Positions 12,101-23,423 of a DNA stretch of 64,000 nt are shown here, one piece after another. A model generated the notes under the pieces. That model was not told where the DNA came from, ran no database searches, and worked only from the letters and a program-made list of their open reading frames with translations. The DNA lies in contig JAHQIW010004345.1 of NCBI GenBank assembly GCA_019055375.1, positions 62,001 through 126,000 on the forward strand, in the 5' to 3' direction. The position numbers and the translations under genes are program-made. Within the stretch, counting starts at the first letter, position 1. Every line of letters begins with the position of its first letter. This DNA comes from Parelaphostrongylus tenuis. Taxonomy: Eukaryota > Nematoda > Chromadorea > Rhabditida > Metastrongylidae.

Positions 12101-14201
12101 ATTTCTATTGTTACAACCTAGTAGAAGGGCTATTTAAAAAAAAAAGGTACGCCATTGAAATTTCCGAGATATAAGCTATTAAATGACTATCAAAGCTTCA
12201 AAAAAGAAAAGCATAAAACGCGTTTTTCCCAAAGAGATGAAACAAGGTGAGGATAATGGAAATAGTCCAATTAAGTCTCGACTGGCAGAAAATTTAGCTC
12301 AGTTGTATTTAGAACCGTCCTTTTTCTTTGCCACGTTCTCCTCACCATAGGAATTTTGGGTTTTCCCTTAGTATGAAGCCCAAAATGGCAAAATCATGAC
12401 ACAAATTTATACGTTAGGTTATCGAATAATAGGTAAGTGGGACACATAATGCGTTTTAACGGCAACTAATGGGCGAGAGTCTTCATCGACCGGATTCCTT
12501 TGGCTTTCAAGTGCTCCACAGGAAAACCACCGGCCTAATGGTCCAATTTTTTCACAAAAAGCCTAGAATAAAGTGTGATGCTCAACGATATTCTAGAGCG
12601 AGGCATACCGCTCTGGACTACTTTCGCACAGGATAGAGAAAATGGAGGCATTACTGATGTTCTGTCAAATCACTGGGTAATCAGCGGGACGACAGGCGAC
12701 ACAGGTGCAAGCCAAATGCGATGGAACTCTTGTTGTTGAACAGTCCTTGAGGGTTCCGCCATGCACATTGGATGTTTTGAAACATTGTTAGAGGTGGTCG
12801 AATGAACATCTAGCCCATAAAGTGACTTGCGGTTTCTATCCGATCTATCAAACCTTTGAGTGAAGTTATTTTCCCAACAACTTTGGTACTATCATGCCGA
12901 GCCATACAGACAAGGGGCTTGCCGAGCTACGGCGAGGGGTTGGCCTTTTCGTCCACATGTTTAGCTCTCGTATCTTACATCTATCTCTGCAACAAGTGTG
13001 ATGTTATGAGTTTTTTACGAGTCAGTTTCGCAATACAGTTGTTTTTTTCTTAACTCAATCTTTGTTTTTTAGCATGGTCTTGTCTCTCTTTCGACATTTT
13101 AAAAGAAGACATACCAACTACCGATTTTCCTATGAGGTGCTGCTTGGTGGCGGGAACTCAGGCTGACAAGCCAAAGAATAATGAACTGGTTGTTATGGGA
13201 CTTCACAATCTTACGGCATTAGAGGTTTGCATATTTACATAGTGTTCATGAAAATTGGCTAAAGCTCCCGGCGATAACCAGTCCCTGAGGGATTCACCAA
13301 GAATTCGGCTTCAGCAAGCGTCGTTAGACGTATTTGAATTTATATCTCTAGCCTTTATAATAACTCGGATGGCCTACAAATGCATCATGTCAGTGCTGCT
13401 TATCCTCTCAAAGTAGTCTAGTAGCAGCAATTCGTCGACCTTGGAGGTATAGCGGCTTGGTGAGTGCTAGAACAGGCCTCGAACCATCGATCACGGGTGT
13501 TCGCCCAGGGTATCTTTAACCACTGCACCGCACGCGCCTAGTTACAGCTATTGCATACTAGTATTCATGTGCAGATTTTTTCAAAGTTTTCTCAGTTCAA
13601 GTGGTTCTGGATGTGTAGAGCATGGCACAGTATGTGGTATGGTAGATTATGAAGTCTTCTAATTAGTTATAAGTTTAAGTCTTGAGTTGCTAGTTGCCTT
13701 CTTTGAAATATGACCTCCTATCTTCGTAAAGGCCAGTCGTTCTGCTCTAATGATCCTGAAATGAGCATAGAACAATCGAAATCCATGATGTCCGAAAAAG
13801 AGTGAAATTTCCTCAAAGACTGTGCGCCCTCGCCATTATGCATCTTGGAGAATCCAGAAATCATTGGAAAATTTTCTGATTTCGCCACTGGTTGTCTTCC
13901 CGCGATCTCATCACAACTTACTAGTTATGTTTCAGGGCGAAAATGAAGACGACGATGACGAGGAACTGAGTGATGATGAAAGTGATACGGGGTCTGGTGG
14001 TGGAAAGAAAGATGTATCGTCGCATACTGTCACAATTCCCCATTATGGAGGAATCAACAGAGTCAAGGTCTCACTCTATCACTGTCTATAACATGATACT
14101 TCATATTCGTATCCAGTACTTTTTTCACTCCCTGGTTCGATATTCTGGTTTATATCGGGTATTTTGACTCATCTGGATTAAGTGCATATAAATACGTGTG
14201 T

Positions 14202-14235
<34 letters not shown>

Positions 14236-14291
14236 TGTATATCTATATGTATATATATATGTACATATGTATATATATATGTATATATATA

Positions 14292-14343
<52 letters not shown>

Positions 14344-17300
14344 CGTGTGGGGAAAGTATGGCGTGGCTGACTGATTGTGAATCTTGTTGGGGCGCGGAGC
14401 GGGCTGATCTTTTGTCCCAACATTCTCCGGTAGCGAATAGCGAACGCCTATAGAAGGTCCCAACTTGGCTATCTTCGAGATTGCAACGAGGCATGCTCAG
14501 CTCGTATCTTACGGCTTTCAAGAAGAAGACAAAAAACGAATCGGCTGCTAGAATGCTAGAAGTACTGCGATTCGTAGTGAGTGAGGAGAAACTGTGAACG
14601 GGCCATCTTAAGTGACTCGATAAAAATGTTATGTATATGAATATGTGCATATATGCATATTGTTTTTATTTGGAACAGGTGGAACGACTCGGTGAGAGTA
14701 CGGTGTGTGCGGTCTGGAGTGACACTGAGAAAGTGGAACTCTGGAATGTAACAAATGCCTTCAACGAGTGCTCGAAAATGTCCACAAAAGCTAATGATGA
14801 GAAGCGCATGCAGGTAATACGATTACGTTGGTTTTTGTAACATCATTTGTAATATAAGGAGATTGTAAATGACCTTGGCGTTCGTATCTTCTTAAAGAGT
14901 TGATGTTGCCAAATTTGCAACGTACTTATTCGAGTTAGATTAAAGTCGGAATAAGGATTGAACCGAGTAGGGTCTGGAGGCACTTCGATAGGTTTGCATA
15001 AGAGTTTTTAGATTGTTTAGGTACCTTCATTTTTTCTACAAAGATTCATGATACAATTTATGTGAAGCTTTGATATAATGTTGGTCTAGGAAATTTTCTT
15101 TCCATTTCACCGCTTTTATAGCAGTGTTATGATGCTATGGTTAATCCGAGGATGAACAATATGCAGAACTTTCGGCCTCAAGCTGTTGAGCCGGCGTTTC
15201 ACCACGTAGGGACGCGTGCTACCACTGTGCCATTGAGGCTACGGCTCTGTCATTCACCTTACTTGTGTTCAATATGGACATTGCTTACTAGACCAAACCC
15301 CTTAACTGTTGGTTCCTGACATTTTCGATGCTTCAAATCGAAGAAAGAGTCGTAACAGAGGTGTGGCCTCAAGTGAATACATTCTCGATAGTCTGCTTTT
15401 GTTGCCATTACATATTACTTAATTTTCGGTGATTGCGAGAATAGCTGTGTAATTGACCCGTGGTAGATTGAATCGTGTTTTATGAGTTGGATACAAAACA
15501 AGCGGTAGTCTCCGTCTCTATGCCGGTAGATCCTGTGTCACCCAGAAATCTATATCACCTCTATCAATCAGTTTTTCTGAAAACATTGTTCTGTTTGAGG
15601 AGAAGCCGTTGTTCTCGTATAGTACAAGGAAAGAGGGCTATGCTCTTGGTTGGTCTAAGCTAAAGCTGGTAAGTTGTTTTGAACTCATCTAAACAGATTG
15701 CAGCATTTTGTGCATTTTTATGAGTCTAGTAGCTATTTAGGGTGATTTCGCATCTGGAAATCAGTGTCGAGAGATCCATATCTATCGAATGCACGAAGGT
15801 GGCACATGGGCCGTCGATCAGCGTGCTCTGTCCGGTCATACTGGTGAGAAACTTTACTCCAGTGGGCAGTTGAGTTGATACCAAATAATTTTGGGGGGGG
15901 GGGGTCTAAGCCAGAAATCTTATTTGATTAGTTGTTTTATAATCTAAGTAGGATTCTTCTTGGAGGAATGCGGTTTGTAACAAGAAGTGAGACATAATTA
16001 CGTATTTTCTTCGATCATGAATGAGCACAGAATATGAGATTTCAGTCCCTCCCTGTTATTCCTAACTGGCTACATATATGTGATGTACCGTGCGCGTGGG
16101 TTCTAACAAAGGCCTGTAATCAGATGACTGGAATGTGTTCAAGAGGCGATTTTGGGTCGCTTCTAATAATTAAGCTGTGCATCCTCTCAAAAAAACTACA
16201 TTGACAGTCACTGAGGAGCAAGATATCCAAAGTTACTGAGTGATATGCAAAGCTTTCAATCCTAGGCGGAGTTAAACTCGTGTTCCACCCGTATGGGGCT
16301 GCGTAGGTACTACCACACCTTCGAGGCCATCGTTGTGCTATCATACTTTCTTCGGTATAAGGTATCGCAGCTGTCATCGACCATTTGTTATCGGGAATAG
16401 TCTGGTGAGCGCATATCGACATCAAACACAGGGAGATGACTGAGAAACTCTATTACGATAAATCTGAAAAAATGATCTTTTACGAAAATATAATGGGGCC
16501 TTGAGTGCTGTTTGAATGTCCGAAATCACATGATCTCAACTTAGGATCTGTCGAAGACGTGCATTGGTCTCCTACAGAAGCCCTACTGGCTTCGTGTTCT
16601 TGCGACGGCACAATCAAATTGTGGGATACTCGATCCAAGCCAACAGATGCATGCGTGTGCACCGTTGATAAGGTTTGTCTCACCTTGTTATCTTGCATCT
16701 CCCCATCACCTCTCTATATTTCCTCTCTTTCCTTTTCTTTCAATGATGCGGCAAGGTTTTTTGGAATTCATCAATTTTTTTTCGTGAGAATTTAAAAGAT
16801 GTTTAGTACTACATGGAGCGCAGCAGTTAAAGATACAAGACACAAAGGTCGGTACTTCGAGAACCCTCATTCAGAACTAAGCAAGCACACCTCTCCTCTT
16901 GGGTCGGCGGATCTGCGCTATCCCTTTGAGGACCAGCGTTGATAGGAAAGCGGCTTCGCGCCATCGCTTTCCCGTGGGACGCGACGCCTCCATTACAGTA
17001 GCTGAGTGAGATTTGACGTCGCGCGGCACGGTGCGAAAGGTGCTGTTCAATCCTTAAAGGGCTATACTTATTTGAGAGCACAGATGTTCAGTGTCAAACG
17101 TTCTATACTTTATTCATTGCAAAATCTTATTGCAGATTTCAATTCCTCCATTTTGTAGTCTCCAAGCGCCACACTTTTTACTAATTTAGATGAACTAAAT
17201 ACGCGTTACGTCCAGAGGTCATAGGAGTGCGCTGCCTTTTCTTTCTCCAAACTGTAATTGAAAGCCTTTCACCTCCTAGCATCATATTCTAACAAGCGAT

Positions 17301-19092
17301 GCACGTCGTTAAAAATGCGTATCTCAATTTGCACCTGTACGTGTCCTGGGCACCGGCAATAGTTAGAGTTGCTCTTCGACACACGTGATCGATGGTTCGA
17401 TCACGCTACGTTGGCTTACCAAGCTTTATATCCTTCCAAGGTGGCATAAGACTCGTTTGGGAACAGAGCAGCACTGGTCTTCCAATACTGGGTTGTCAAA
17501 ATCAAAATTGATCTCGACTAAAATTCAAGTTTAGCTATTTTTCTGTTGAAGCGAGACAGGTGTTTGACTAACCGAGTTGTAGATAACCTTATCTATCTAG
17601 GTCTCAAGCGAAGTTTGCCAAAACGTAAGCTGCTCAAATAAAGTTTCGAGAAAATTTATCCAATACAATGGTGCCTATACTTTCAATTTATTTACTTTTT
17701 CCAGAGCTTAGAAACATGAGATTGACGTGCATTCTGCTTAGTCAAACACTTTCATAAAACTTGATGAGTAACTTTTGTTCGCATGGTAAACAGTTTCCAA
17801 AAGAAACCTAGACTTATCATCCACATTTTGAAGTCACTCAAGATGGATTACGAATTTTTGGGAATTCTAGCGCAACAACGTGGAAATTCTGGCACGTACG
17901 AAAAAAACAAGATACATAAAAAGTCTTGATGAGCTTTAGAGAATCGGGATTTCATCTTGCATTTTGTTGAAAAAGATTTATTTGTGTTTTGAGTGGGTTG
18001 TATCGCAATAAATAGGGTCCACCGAGAATGGGACACATGTTAGCCTAGAGTTCACAATTGCATTTATTCAAAACAGACATAAAGGACAAAAAAAGATAAA
18101 GCTTTGGGGAGCTGATCAATCCTTGGAAGATGATCCATGGAATCATCTCCACCTAGCATCGTTAAAGGAGAGTGATACATCTTCGATCTCTACCGTGACT
18201 TGTGGTAATCTGGCAACGTATCCTTATCAAGAAAAAAAGCTTAGTTCTTTCAACAATAACGAGTTAAATAGGTAGCGGTCTTGAAACTTACTGCACTGAG
18301 TTTTATCTCCAGGCTCATGACTCAGATGTGAATGTAATCTCTTGGAACTCGCATGATCCTCTCTTAGTGACGGGTGGTGATGATGGAGAATTGAAAATTT
18401 GGTCGTTGAAAACCATACAGGTCAGTTTTCTTGGCTACTTTGTGGGTTTAACATTTTACGAGTCCAATTATGTGTAGGTAGAACTTCGTTGTTCATGTGA
18501 ATTGAGTAGCTGTTTGTAGGGATGTATCAGCCACGTGAAGCTTTTGTTAAGATATCTTATGGAGTCTGTTTCAGTAGGTATCAAAAAATTTCGTTAGATT
18601 CGTCAATCACGCCTGTTTCAGTTTGGCCAACCTGTTGCTCGGTTCAAGTATCATCGTGGACCCATCACTTCTGTAGAATGGCTACCACAGGTATCCTCTG
18701 ATCTTCGACAACAGTTCTAGAATCCTAATTCATATATGGTGTAATTTTGTTTAGGAGTTAACTACATTCATGGCTTCTGGAGAAGATGATCAAGTTACCA
18801 TTTGGGATATCGCTACTGAAGCTGATTCTCAAGAATCTATCGAAGGAGTGCCTGCACAGTTGATGTTCCTACATCTTGGGCAAAAAGAGGTTGGCCCTAA
18901 GTAATATTTTATATGGACCCAACGTTCATTTCTAGAATCATAGAAGTTGCTGATTACCATTTGACTTAGTTTTCTCAGACTTTACAAGCTATCTTTCAGG
19001 TAAAGGAAGTGCATTGGCATCCCCAGATCACTGGATTAGCGCTAACAACGTCATTTGATGGATTTAATCTGTTTAAAACTGTGAATATATAG
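9182..19092 (+). CDS. grwd-1: Glutamate-rich WD-repeat protein, GRWD1/Rrb1 family
   Basis: Histone- and ribosomal-protein-L3-binding WD40 chaperone of ribosome assembly (family knowledge: human GRWD1, yeast Rrb1; nuclear/nucleolar). Twelve exons splice in phase: 9182-9271, 9685-9778, 13073-13224, 13936-14067, 14679-14813, 15600-15668, 15741-15843, 16545-16672, 18313-18420, 18622-18690, 18755-18889, 19000-19092. That is 1308 nt and 435 residues, close to the human length. Seen: N-terminal VYIPGVSR, the histone-chaperone-type segment with CLSFDI (about 65-70), AGTQAD, a short acidic patch ([14 protein letters not shown], about 115-128), [10 protein letters not shown], then WD repeats with [48 protein letters not shown] and EVHWHP. 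Start: the first M in the exon, chosen because the upstream in-frame sequence is low-complexity. The exon 6 acceptor (tttgag) is atypical. Intron 2 is 3.3 kb and holds repeats. Confidence 0.93.
9418..9482 (-). repeat. tRNA-like SINE head in intron 1
   Basis: Minus strand shows TACATGCGCTACCGG and a box-B-like GGGTTCGACTCCAGG. The similarity to the 43515-43590 head suggests a tRNA-derived SINE remnant inside intron 1 of the WD-repeat gene. Confidence 0.4.
10540..11365. repeat. MITE family M1 copy in intron 2
   Basis: Left edge has ttcgtagaagtcatagtaac and ctttcgaaagctga. Right edge has agctttcgaagggttgctc, ataagttcctgttgagcg, aatgaagtcggtttctc and gccttataac, the inverted counterpart. Interior keeps gagctctgtccagtgagg and atttgaaat-type words. 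Non-coding. Confidence 0.5.
11366..11890. repeat. MITE family M1, second copy in intron 2
   Basis: Begins with the family word cttttagtat and ends with gaataattactgaaactcg, a tagcgaacgag word and ttcacttataacc. Interior carries agctttgtctggcgagaaat and aaaaccggcca, both typical of this family. It abuts the previous copy, suggesting nested or tandem insertion. Confidence 0.45.
12430..12700 (+). mobile_element. RTE-like fragment in intron 2
   Basis: Nucleotide words match the 7404-7883 element: a gaccggattcctttgg segment, caagtgctccacaggaa, aaagtgtgatgctcaacga, tagagcgaggcataccgctc, ggataga(g/a)aaaatgga and cagcgggacgacaggcga. The frame is destroyed by several indels and stops. It is an old copy in the same orientation as the host gene, consistent with an intronic relic. 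Confidence 0.7.
13465..13545 (-). repeat. tRNA-like SINE head in intron 3
   Basis: Minus strand has GTGCGGTGCAGTGGTTAAAG (box A-like) and a degenerate GATGGTTCGAGGCC (box B-like). It lies between exons 3 and 4 of the WD-repeat gene and has no stable tRNA fold by eye. Confidence 0.5.
14200..14340. repeat. (TA)n / TATG microsatellite in intron 4
   Basis: Long alternating ta tract with interspersed tgtata and catgta words. All IYIYIY ORFs here are artefacts of it. Confidence 0.95.
14345..14600 (+). repeat. SINE-like dispersed repeat in intron 4
   Basis: Contains acattctccggtagcgaa, cgaacgcctatagaaggtcc, ctatcttcgagattgcaacg and gctagaagtactg, the family order seen at 30885-31050, 43921-44130 and 60283-60500. 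It follows the (TA)n tract and ends before exon 5. Non-coding. The head is tRNA-like but degenerate. Confidence 0.6.
15190..15262 (-). repeat. tRNA-derived SINE head in intron 5
   Basis: Minus strand has CACAGTGGTAGCACGCGTCC and a degraded box B around GTGAAACGCCGGCTC. Same family layout as 7140-7225 and 40985-41055. Confidence 0.45.
16255..16340 (-). repeat. tRNA-derived SINE head in intron 7
   Basis: Minus strand has GGTGTGGTAGTACCTACGC and GGAACACGAGTTTAACTCCG. Clearly related to the 40985-41055 copy, which keeps GGTGTAGCGGTAGC and GGGTTCAACGCCC. Confidence 0.55.
16925..17045. repeat. Dispersed repeat, pair member B, in intron 8
   Basis: Matches 2680-2805: ggaccagcgttgatagg at the left and agctgagtgagatttgacg followed by tcgcgcgg at the right. 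The centre differs in length. Unknown class. Confidence 0.55.
17100..18300. other. Rest of intron 8, nothing recognised
   Basis: Intron DNA of the WD-repeat gene without open frames or repeat families that I recognise. Confidence 0.5.
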
Positions 19093-19183
19093 TTTTAAGC
19101 TTTAGTCTTTGTTAAGTTTGTCTATTTTTATTTAAGCATTGTTGAGTTGCAGAATTTCTTGTTGACTTGAATGGTTATGTAAC

Positions 19184-19189
19184 AATAAA
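19184..19189 (+). promoter_or_regulatory. Probable poly(A) signal of the WD-repeat gene
   Basis: Canonical AATAAA 92 bases after the stop codon, with T-rich sequence before it and no other AATAAA between. Nematode 3' UTRs of this length are ordinary. Confidence 0.7.
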
Positions 19190-19199
19190 CATCCATGGA

Positions 19200-20590
19200 C
19201 ACATCGAGGATCACATGAAAAGTTTGCAGCGAACTGTTTTTTGGTCTCTCTGAATTTGTTATCTGATCTTTTCTGACAATTTTGCCCTGGTCTAAGGTGC
19301 ATGGATTTTCCTTCATAACTTCAGAAGTATTGAATAACTGGAATTATAAGCCCAAAATCTGTGTGCGTGAAAAGAAGGAAGGGAGCGAGAAGATCAACCC
19401 TTCGGGAACGGCAATTAATCAATCGCATAGCGCAGCTCGCAGAAGGCGCGCGATTTCCGTCATTCCTGTAGGGTGTTTTCTCCATTTGGAAAATAAAACC
19501 TTAGGTTTTTTGTCTTAGTCTGATACTCCATGATTTTCTCTACACGGTCATATGTTTTTCGTGCATTTATAACTTTTCTGTACGATAAAAACTTGATTGC
19601 GAAACGTAATCTTCTTTTCGCTTTTATATCCTTCTCTGATAACTTCCCAAAAAACCAATTACAGCAACAAAGTCCTCGAGATTTGGGCTATCGATTGACT
19701 AGTAAGAGTTTGGAAGAACCATATGCAAGCCCCAGCCTAGCAATCGAAGCAGACTGAGTGTGAAACTTAATTTTATCCTAGCTGCTGCAACCTAATAGGA
19801 GCACTTTTCTAGAATTCAAACCTATTGTTGAAATCGCAGAGATTTGAGCTGTCGAATGATTACCAAGTGTCTAACAGAAAAGTTCTGTGGAGCACGAAAG
19901 GCCTTCAAACAATCGTGTACCCTAGTTGGTACGCGTCGTCTCTTAAGGGTTAATCAATTAAGTTGCTCGAAAAGGATAGGATCAATAAGCTTCTGATGTG
20001 TCAAGAAATATGTCTATAACAGTTATTTCACAAATCACTGCTATTTCCCTTTTCACCTTAGTCTGTTTGTATGATATACCATTACATGGCCAACATGTTA
20101 CTTGTACAAAGTCGACTACGTTGTAAATAAAACCTCTGTGCCTTTGGAACAAGTCAAAGACGATTAGAGTTATTCACAAACGTCGACGATCTGAGACAAT
20201 TTATACGATCTGCGAAGGCCAGCCGACGACTGGGTTGATTTCCCTGGCGTAGAAACCGGAAAAGGGGAAGACCCTGAAATTGACAATTAGCGGATGCGTT
20301 GGGCTGGAATTACTGCGAAAAGAAGAAAGAGAAGGAAAGCAAAATCGAATATTCTATTATTTCATCTTGAATAGATCGTATATATGGTCTCAGCTTATCG
20401 ATGTCTGTGTACAACTAAGCGTGTTTGCCTCGTTCAAAAGGCATAAACGTTTTATTTATGAGGTAATCGATTTTATACAAGTAGCATGTTAGCCGTGTAG
20501 TGGTGCACCATCGAAATGAACTTAGATGAAGCGGAAAACTATAATTGTATGGGAAACAACTTCCATAATACCGGGTCGCAAGAGAATGTT
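19200..20590. other. Intergenic with old repeat traces
   Basis: No gene recognised. Around 19680-19900 words such as gagatttgagctgtcgaatg and tcctagctgctgcaacctaa recall intron 2 at 12010-12210, so an unnamed dispersed repeat is present. The remainder shows nothing. Confidence 0.5.
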
Positions 20591-22120
20591 GCCTTGGATC
20601 CCTCATCTGCTTGCGCCTCCACTGCTTGTGTGATTGCCGTTCCCTTTTTCGGCGGACGGAAGTTCCACGGCTTCCGTGGAACGTGCGTGTGATTTTTGCT
20701 ATCTGTGCCTTTCCGTTGACCAGTTGGATAATCCAGTCCGCAGCGGCTGCTCCCTTCTGTGGTACGGTGCCTTCCAACTTTAATAGTATCAGTGTAATGA
20801 TAAGTTTTCGATCGTTCGTCCGTTTGGTAGTGTGAGGTGTGCCACTCTTATTACTGCATTTGTAGAGGTGTGTAACCTGATGATGCGTGCAAATATCCAG
20901 TTGCTTCGTGGGACTATTAGGTCAGTGACGAAGTCTACGATCCTTCTGATGGGACTGACGATTAAGCCCTTCTTTGCTCATTTGAAGTTTATGGATTTCT
21001 CGTAAACTAGTGAGGTATTGTTGGCTTCATAAATTTCATCAGCGCTAGCCGGTTTATGGCTTCTCTTGAGTGCTTCTACGATCTGTTGTCGTGTTCGTAA
21101 TTGTGAGGCTTCATGTGAAGTAAAGTAGTCTTCATTATCATCTTGACCTCTAAGCCCTTCAAATGAATGTGTGAGGACAATTTCATGTTATGTTGAATCG
21201 ATTGGACGTAGATCGCAGAAGTCATCTTAATCTCTTTCTTTATACGTCGATAAACGGCTAATCAGCACTCCTTTAATTGTAATGAAAGGATTCTAGCTCT
21301 TAGATATTAATAATCTTGTTTTGAGTGACCTTATACAGTGCATACTTACCAGATTTTATTAAACGCTCATAGAGTGCCCACTGCCACGTGGAGTACGGTG
21401 TGACTCTTCTTCATTGGATTCTTTGTTTTGCCATTGCTCTCGACAATGAAGCGCATTTATGAATGAATCAGCTGTTTCCTATACAACTTGCTCTAGGAGA
21501 AGAAGGTTAGGTGCGTTATCGTATGTTATTGTCTTGGGAATCCCTCGTCTAGCAAAAAAATCTTCTCAGTGATGAGAACATTCCGCTTGTTGGCATGGCT
21601 GACATAATTTCGAGATGTAAGAGTCTTGTTCTTGTACAGGTGATGTTTATTCCATAGGCTTTCATTAGAGTTTCATTTTCTTCTGTGACTGAGAGGCCAA
21701 AATAGTTCAGTCCAACTCTTTCGAAAGGCTGTGTTCGTGTTACTCTCGTTCTTGGGAGTCCTGCATGTTCGGGTACTTTTAAAGGAAATTGTTCATTCTT
21801 CGGCATGGTAGACACTTCCTAACAAATCGTCGCGCTGTTTGTATCAGTTGAGACATCCAAAATCGTTTTCTGACATTGGCCGTTGTTTAATCACTACAGT
21901 GATAAGAGAGATGTGCTTCTTTTACTAAAGCGTCCGCTAGTGAATTCCTCGGTCTAATTAGTGCCGGTCGCTGTGTTTCAAATGGCATGTCTGCCTTGGC
22001 TGTGATATATAGTTCTGATGTCGCTCAAGAAATTTTTGGGATATTTTTTTTATTCGTCTTCGTAACTCCTCGCGTACGTTACTGCGTAGTTTAATGACGA
22101 ATCTCAGGACGTAAGTTGTG
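20590..22120 (-). mobile_element. Bel/Pao LTR retrotransposon integrase remnant
   Basis: Minus-strand frames join into a Bel/Pao integrase: LRFVIKLRSNVREELRRRI near 22080, RPALIRPRN and a zinc-binding H-H-C-C segment (HLSYHC, KCLPC) at about 21800-21970, then the catalytic region (ERVGLNYFG, AYGINITC, ITYDNAP) to about 21500 and a C-terminal part (LRTRQQIVEAL, SLREIHKL, EGTVPQKG) to about 20720. The usual first catalytic Asp of VGLDYFG is Asn here. A T-run slip near 21550 and several stops break the frame. No protease/RT part and no LTRs were found, so it is a 5'- and 3'-incomplete dead copy. Confidence 0.75.
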
Positions 22121-22221
22121 ATTCGTTTTGCTGCTGTGAGTTGCTTGAACCGATTCCAATTTCGTAATTATTATTTGAGCCAACATGTCATGTGGTCTGT
22201 TAAAAGGGCTGACGTCTAGAA

Positions 22222-22263
22222 CCCGATACACGTGTTTCGGCCTTGACGGTTTCATCAGTCGGG
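22222..22263 (-). ncRNA. Hammerhead-ribozyme-like motif, class A
   Basis: Read on the minus strand as RNA: CCCGA, then CUGAUGA, a stem II hairpin AACC-GUCAA-GGCC, GAAAC, loop ACGU, GUA, UCGGG. Flank CCCGA pairs fully with UCGGG (stem I). AC/GU closes stem III. The conserved core (CUGAUGA, GAAA, U-A before the cleavage position) is intact. Stem II keeps only its two distal pairs. The 42-nt layout is a type I hammerhead by inspection. Activity is not shown. The sequence beyond it (words tgacatgttggctcaa, read on the minus strand) also follows the 44419 copy. Confidence 0.55.
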
Positions 22264-22370
22264 CGGTACCCTTCTCGTCTTTAGCCAGTCTTCCCGGGGC
22301 GCTCAATCTTCTCGTCGTCGACTACTCTCAATATAGGGGACTGCAGCAACCACACAGGACTGCATTATCT

Positions 22371-23388
22371 CTCCTCTTATCCCTCACATACTAAAAAAGC
22401 GCTTCTCCGAACAGCTGCAAGTGTTTGTACGAGAGATGATAAAAGAATGAAATCTGCTAAATTAAGCGCGAAATATAGTCTTTTCTAATAAGTTCGAAGA
22501 AACAACCGCTAACCTTAGGTCGAAAAGGAGCGTAGAGCCTTGCAATGAAAAGAATAGTGTGTCATGCTCAAATAATACAGTGCCTCTTAGACGACCTTTC
22601 ATAACAAAGGAAGTAAGCGGCGTTTTGAGAAGATGCCTACAAAACAGTGGTCTTGAAAATTCTTTGAGAACTGCAAAAATTCCTCTTAAACGTTGTGTCG
22701 TCAGATGTTTCAAAATCGCTTGTATGACCGTCTATTTAATACAAAGAGTTGGGCGATATGTCCCAACGGTTGAGACGGGCCTACATGAGCATAGGTACAA
22801 TATGTCTCATCTCCTGTATGACACGTGGCAACGAATATATTGGCGAAACAGGCAGATCACTTCATATCCGCATAAAAGAACACCCAGACGGAAAGTGAAA
22901 TGAAGGCCCGGATAAACTTGTAGGTACACACAGGATGCAAGGGAATAACGATGGCTAATTCGAGGTAGTAGGGCATGAATCGAAAACATCGGCGCAAAGA
23001 ACCCTCTCGAAGTTTTTTCTGGATGAATTCTAAAAACCCACAGATCAACGAAAGGGGAGAGTGCATGGCATTATCTCAGATTAATTTCTGCTCTGAGTAT
23101 CAGACGACACCTTTGTTTTATTTGACCAATAACATGAGATGAGACGGAGGACGAGGAGGAGGAGGGGGTAGGCAGGTTCACACCTCATCCTGCGCAAAGG
23201 ACATAGGTAGTCCCTTGACTCAATAACACAGCGACACATGACATAAATGTTCAAGAAAGTGGTTTCCCCTGTAAAGAGTGTCGCTTGTAAATGCCGGGAT
23301 TCTCAAATCTTTGTTCGTAATACTCTGCGTAATTAATGAATGAACAATGAACGAATATTTAATGAACAATGCCGCAATAATACATTAG
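22371..23388 (+). mobile_element. Penelope-like element A, 3' part with GIY-YIG remnant
   Basis: 5'-truncated. From ccctcacatactaaaaaagc it parallels 25510 onward in element B. Frames give EVSGVLRRCLQNSGLEN and, after shifts, RLYDRLF, a CPNG word, and a GIY-YIG-type segment degraded to ILAKQADHF where the intact form at 58193-58678 has YVGETGRPL. Several stops and frameshifts. The 3' flank (ggacataggtagtccc at about 23200) is repeated after element B at about 26320, marking the element end, and leads straight into a hammerhead-like motif. Confidence 0.75.
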
Positions 23389-23423
23389 ACTCTGAGAAAG
23401 GCAATTGCGCCGAAACTTCGGCC
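23389..23423 (+). ncRNA. Hammerhead-like motif, class B, degenerate
   Basis: CTGAGAAAGGC, then a short spacer, GCGCCGAAACTTCGGCC, at the junction of Penelope-like elements A and B. The equivalent junction between B and C has the better motif CTGAGGAAGGC. Confidence 0.4.

Noticed and set aside
14125..14650. Several long ORFs over the TA/TATG tract in intron 4
   Set aside because: They are translations of the microsatellite (IYIYIY) on both strands and overlap a spliced intron.
20415..20777. Stand-alone 120-codon minus-strand gene
   Set aside because: Its N-terminal half (EGTVPQKG, RKRERQSHK) continues the Bel/Pao C-terminal region, so it belongs to that dead element.
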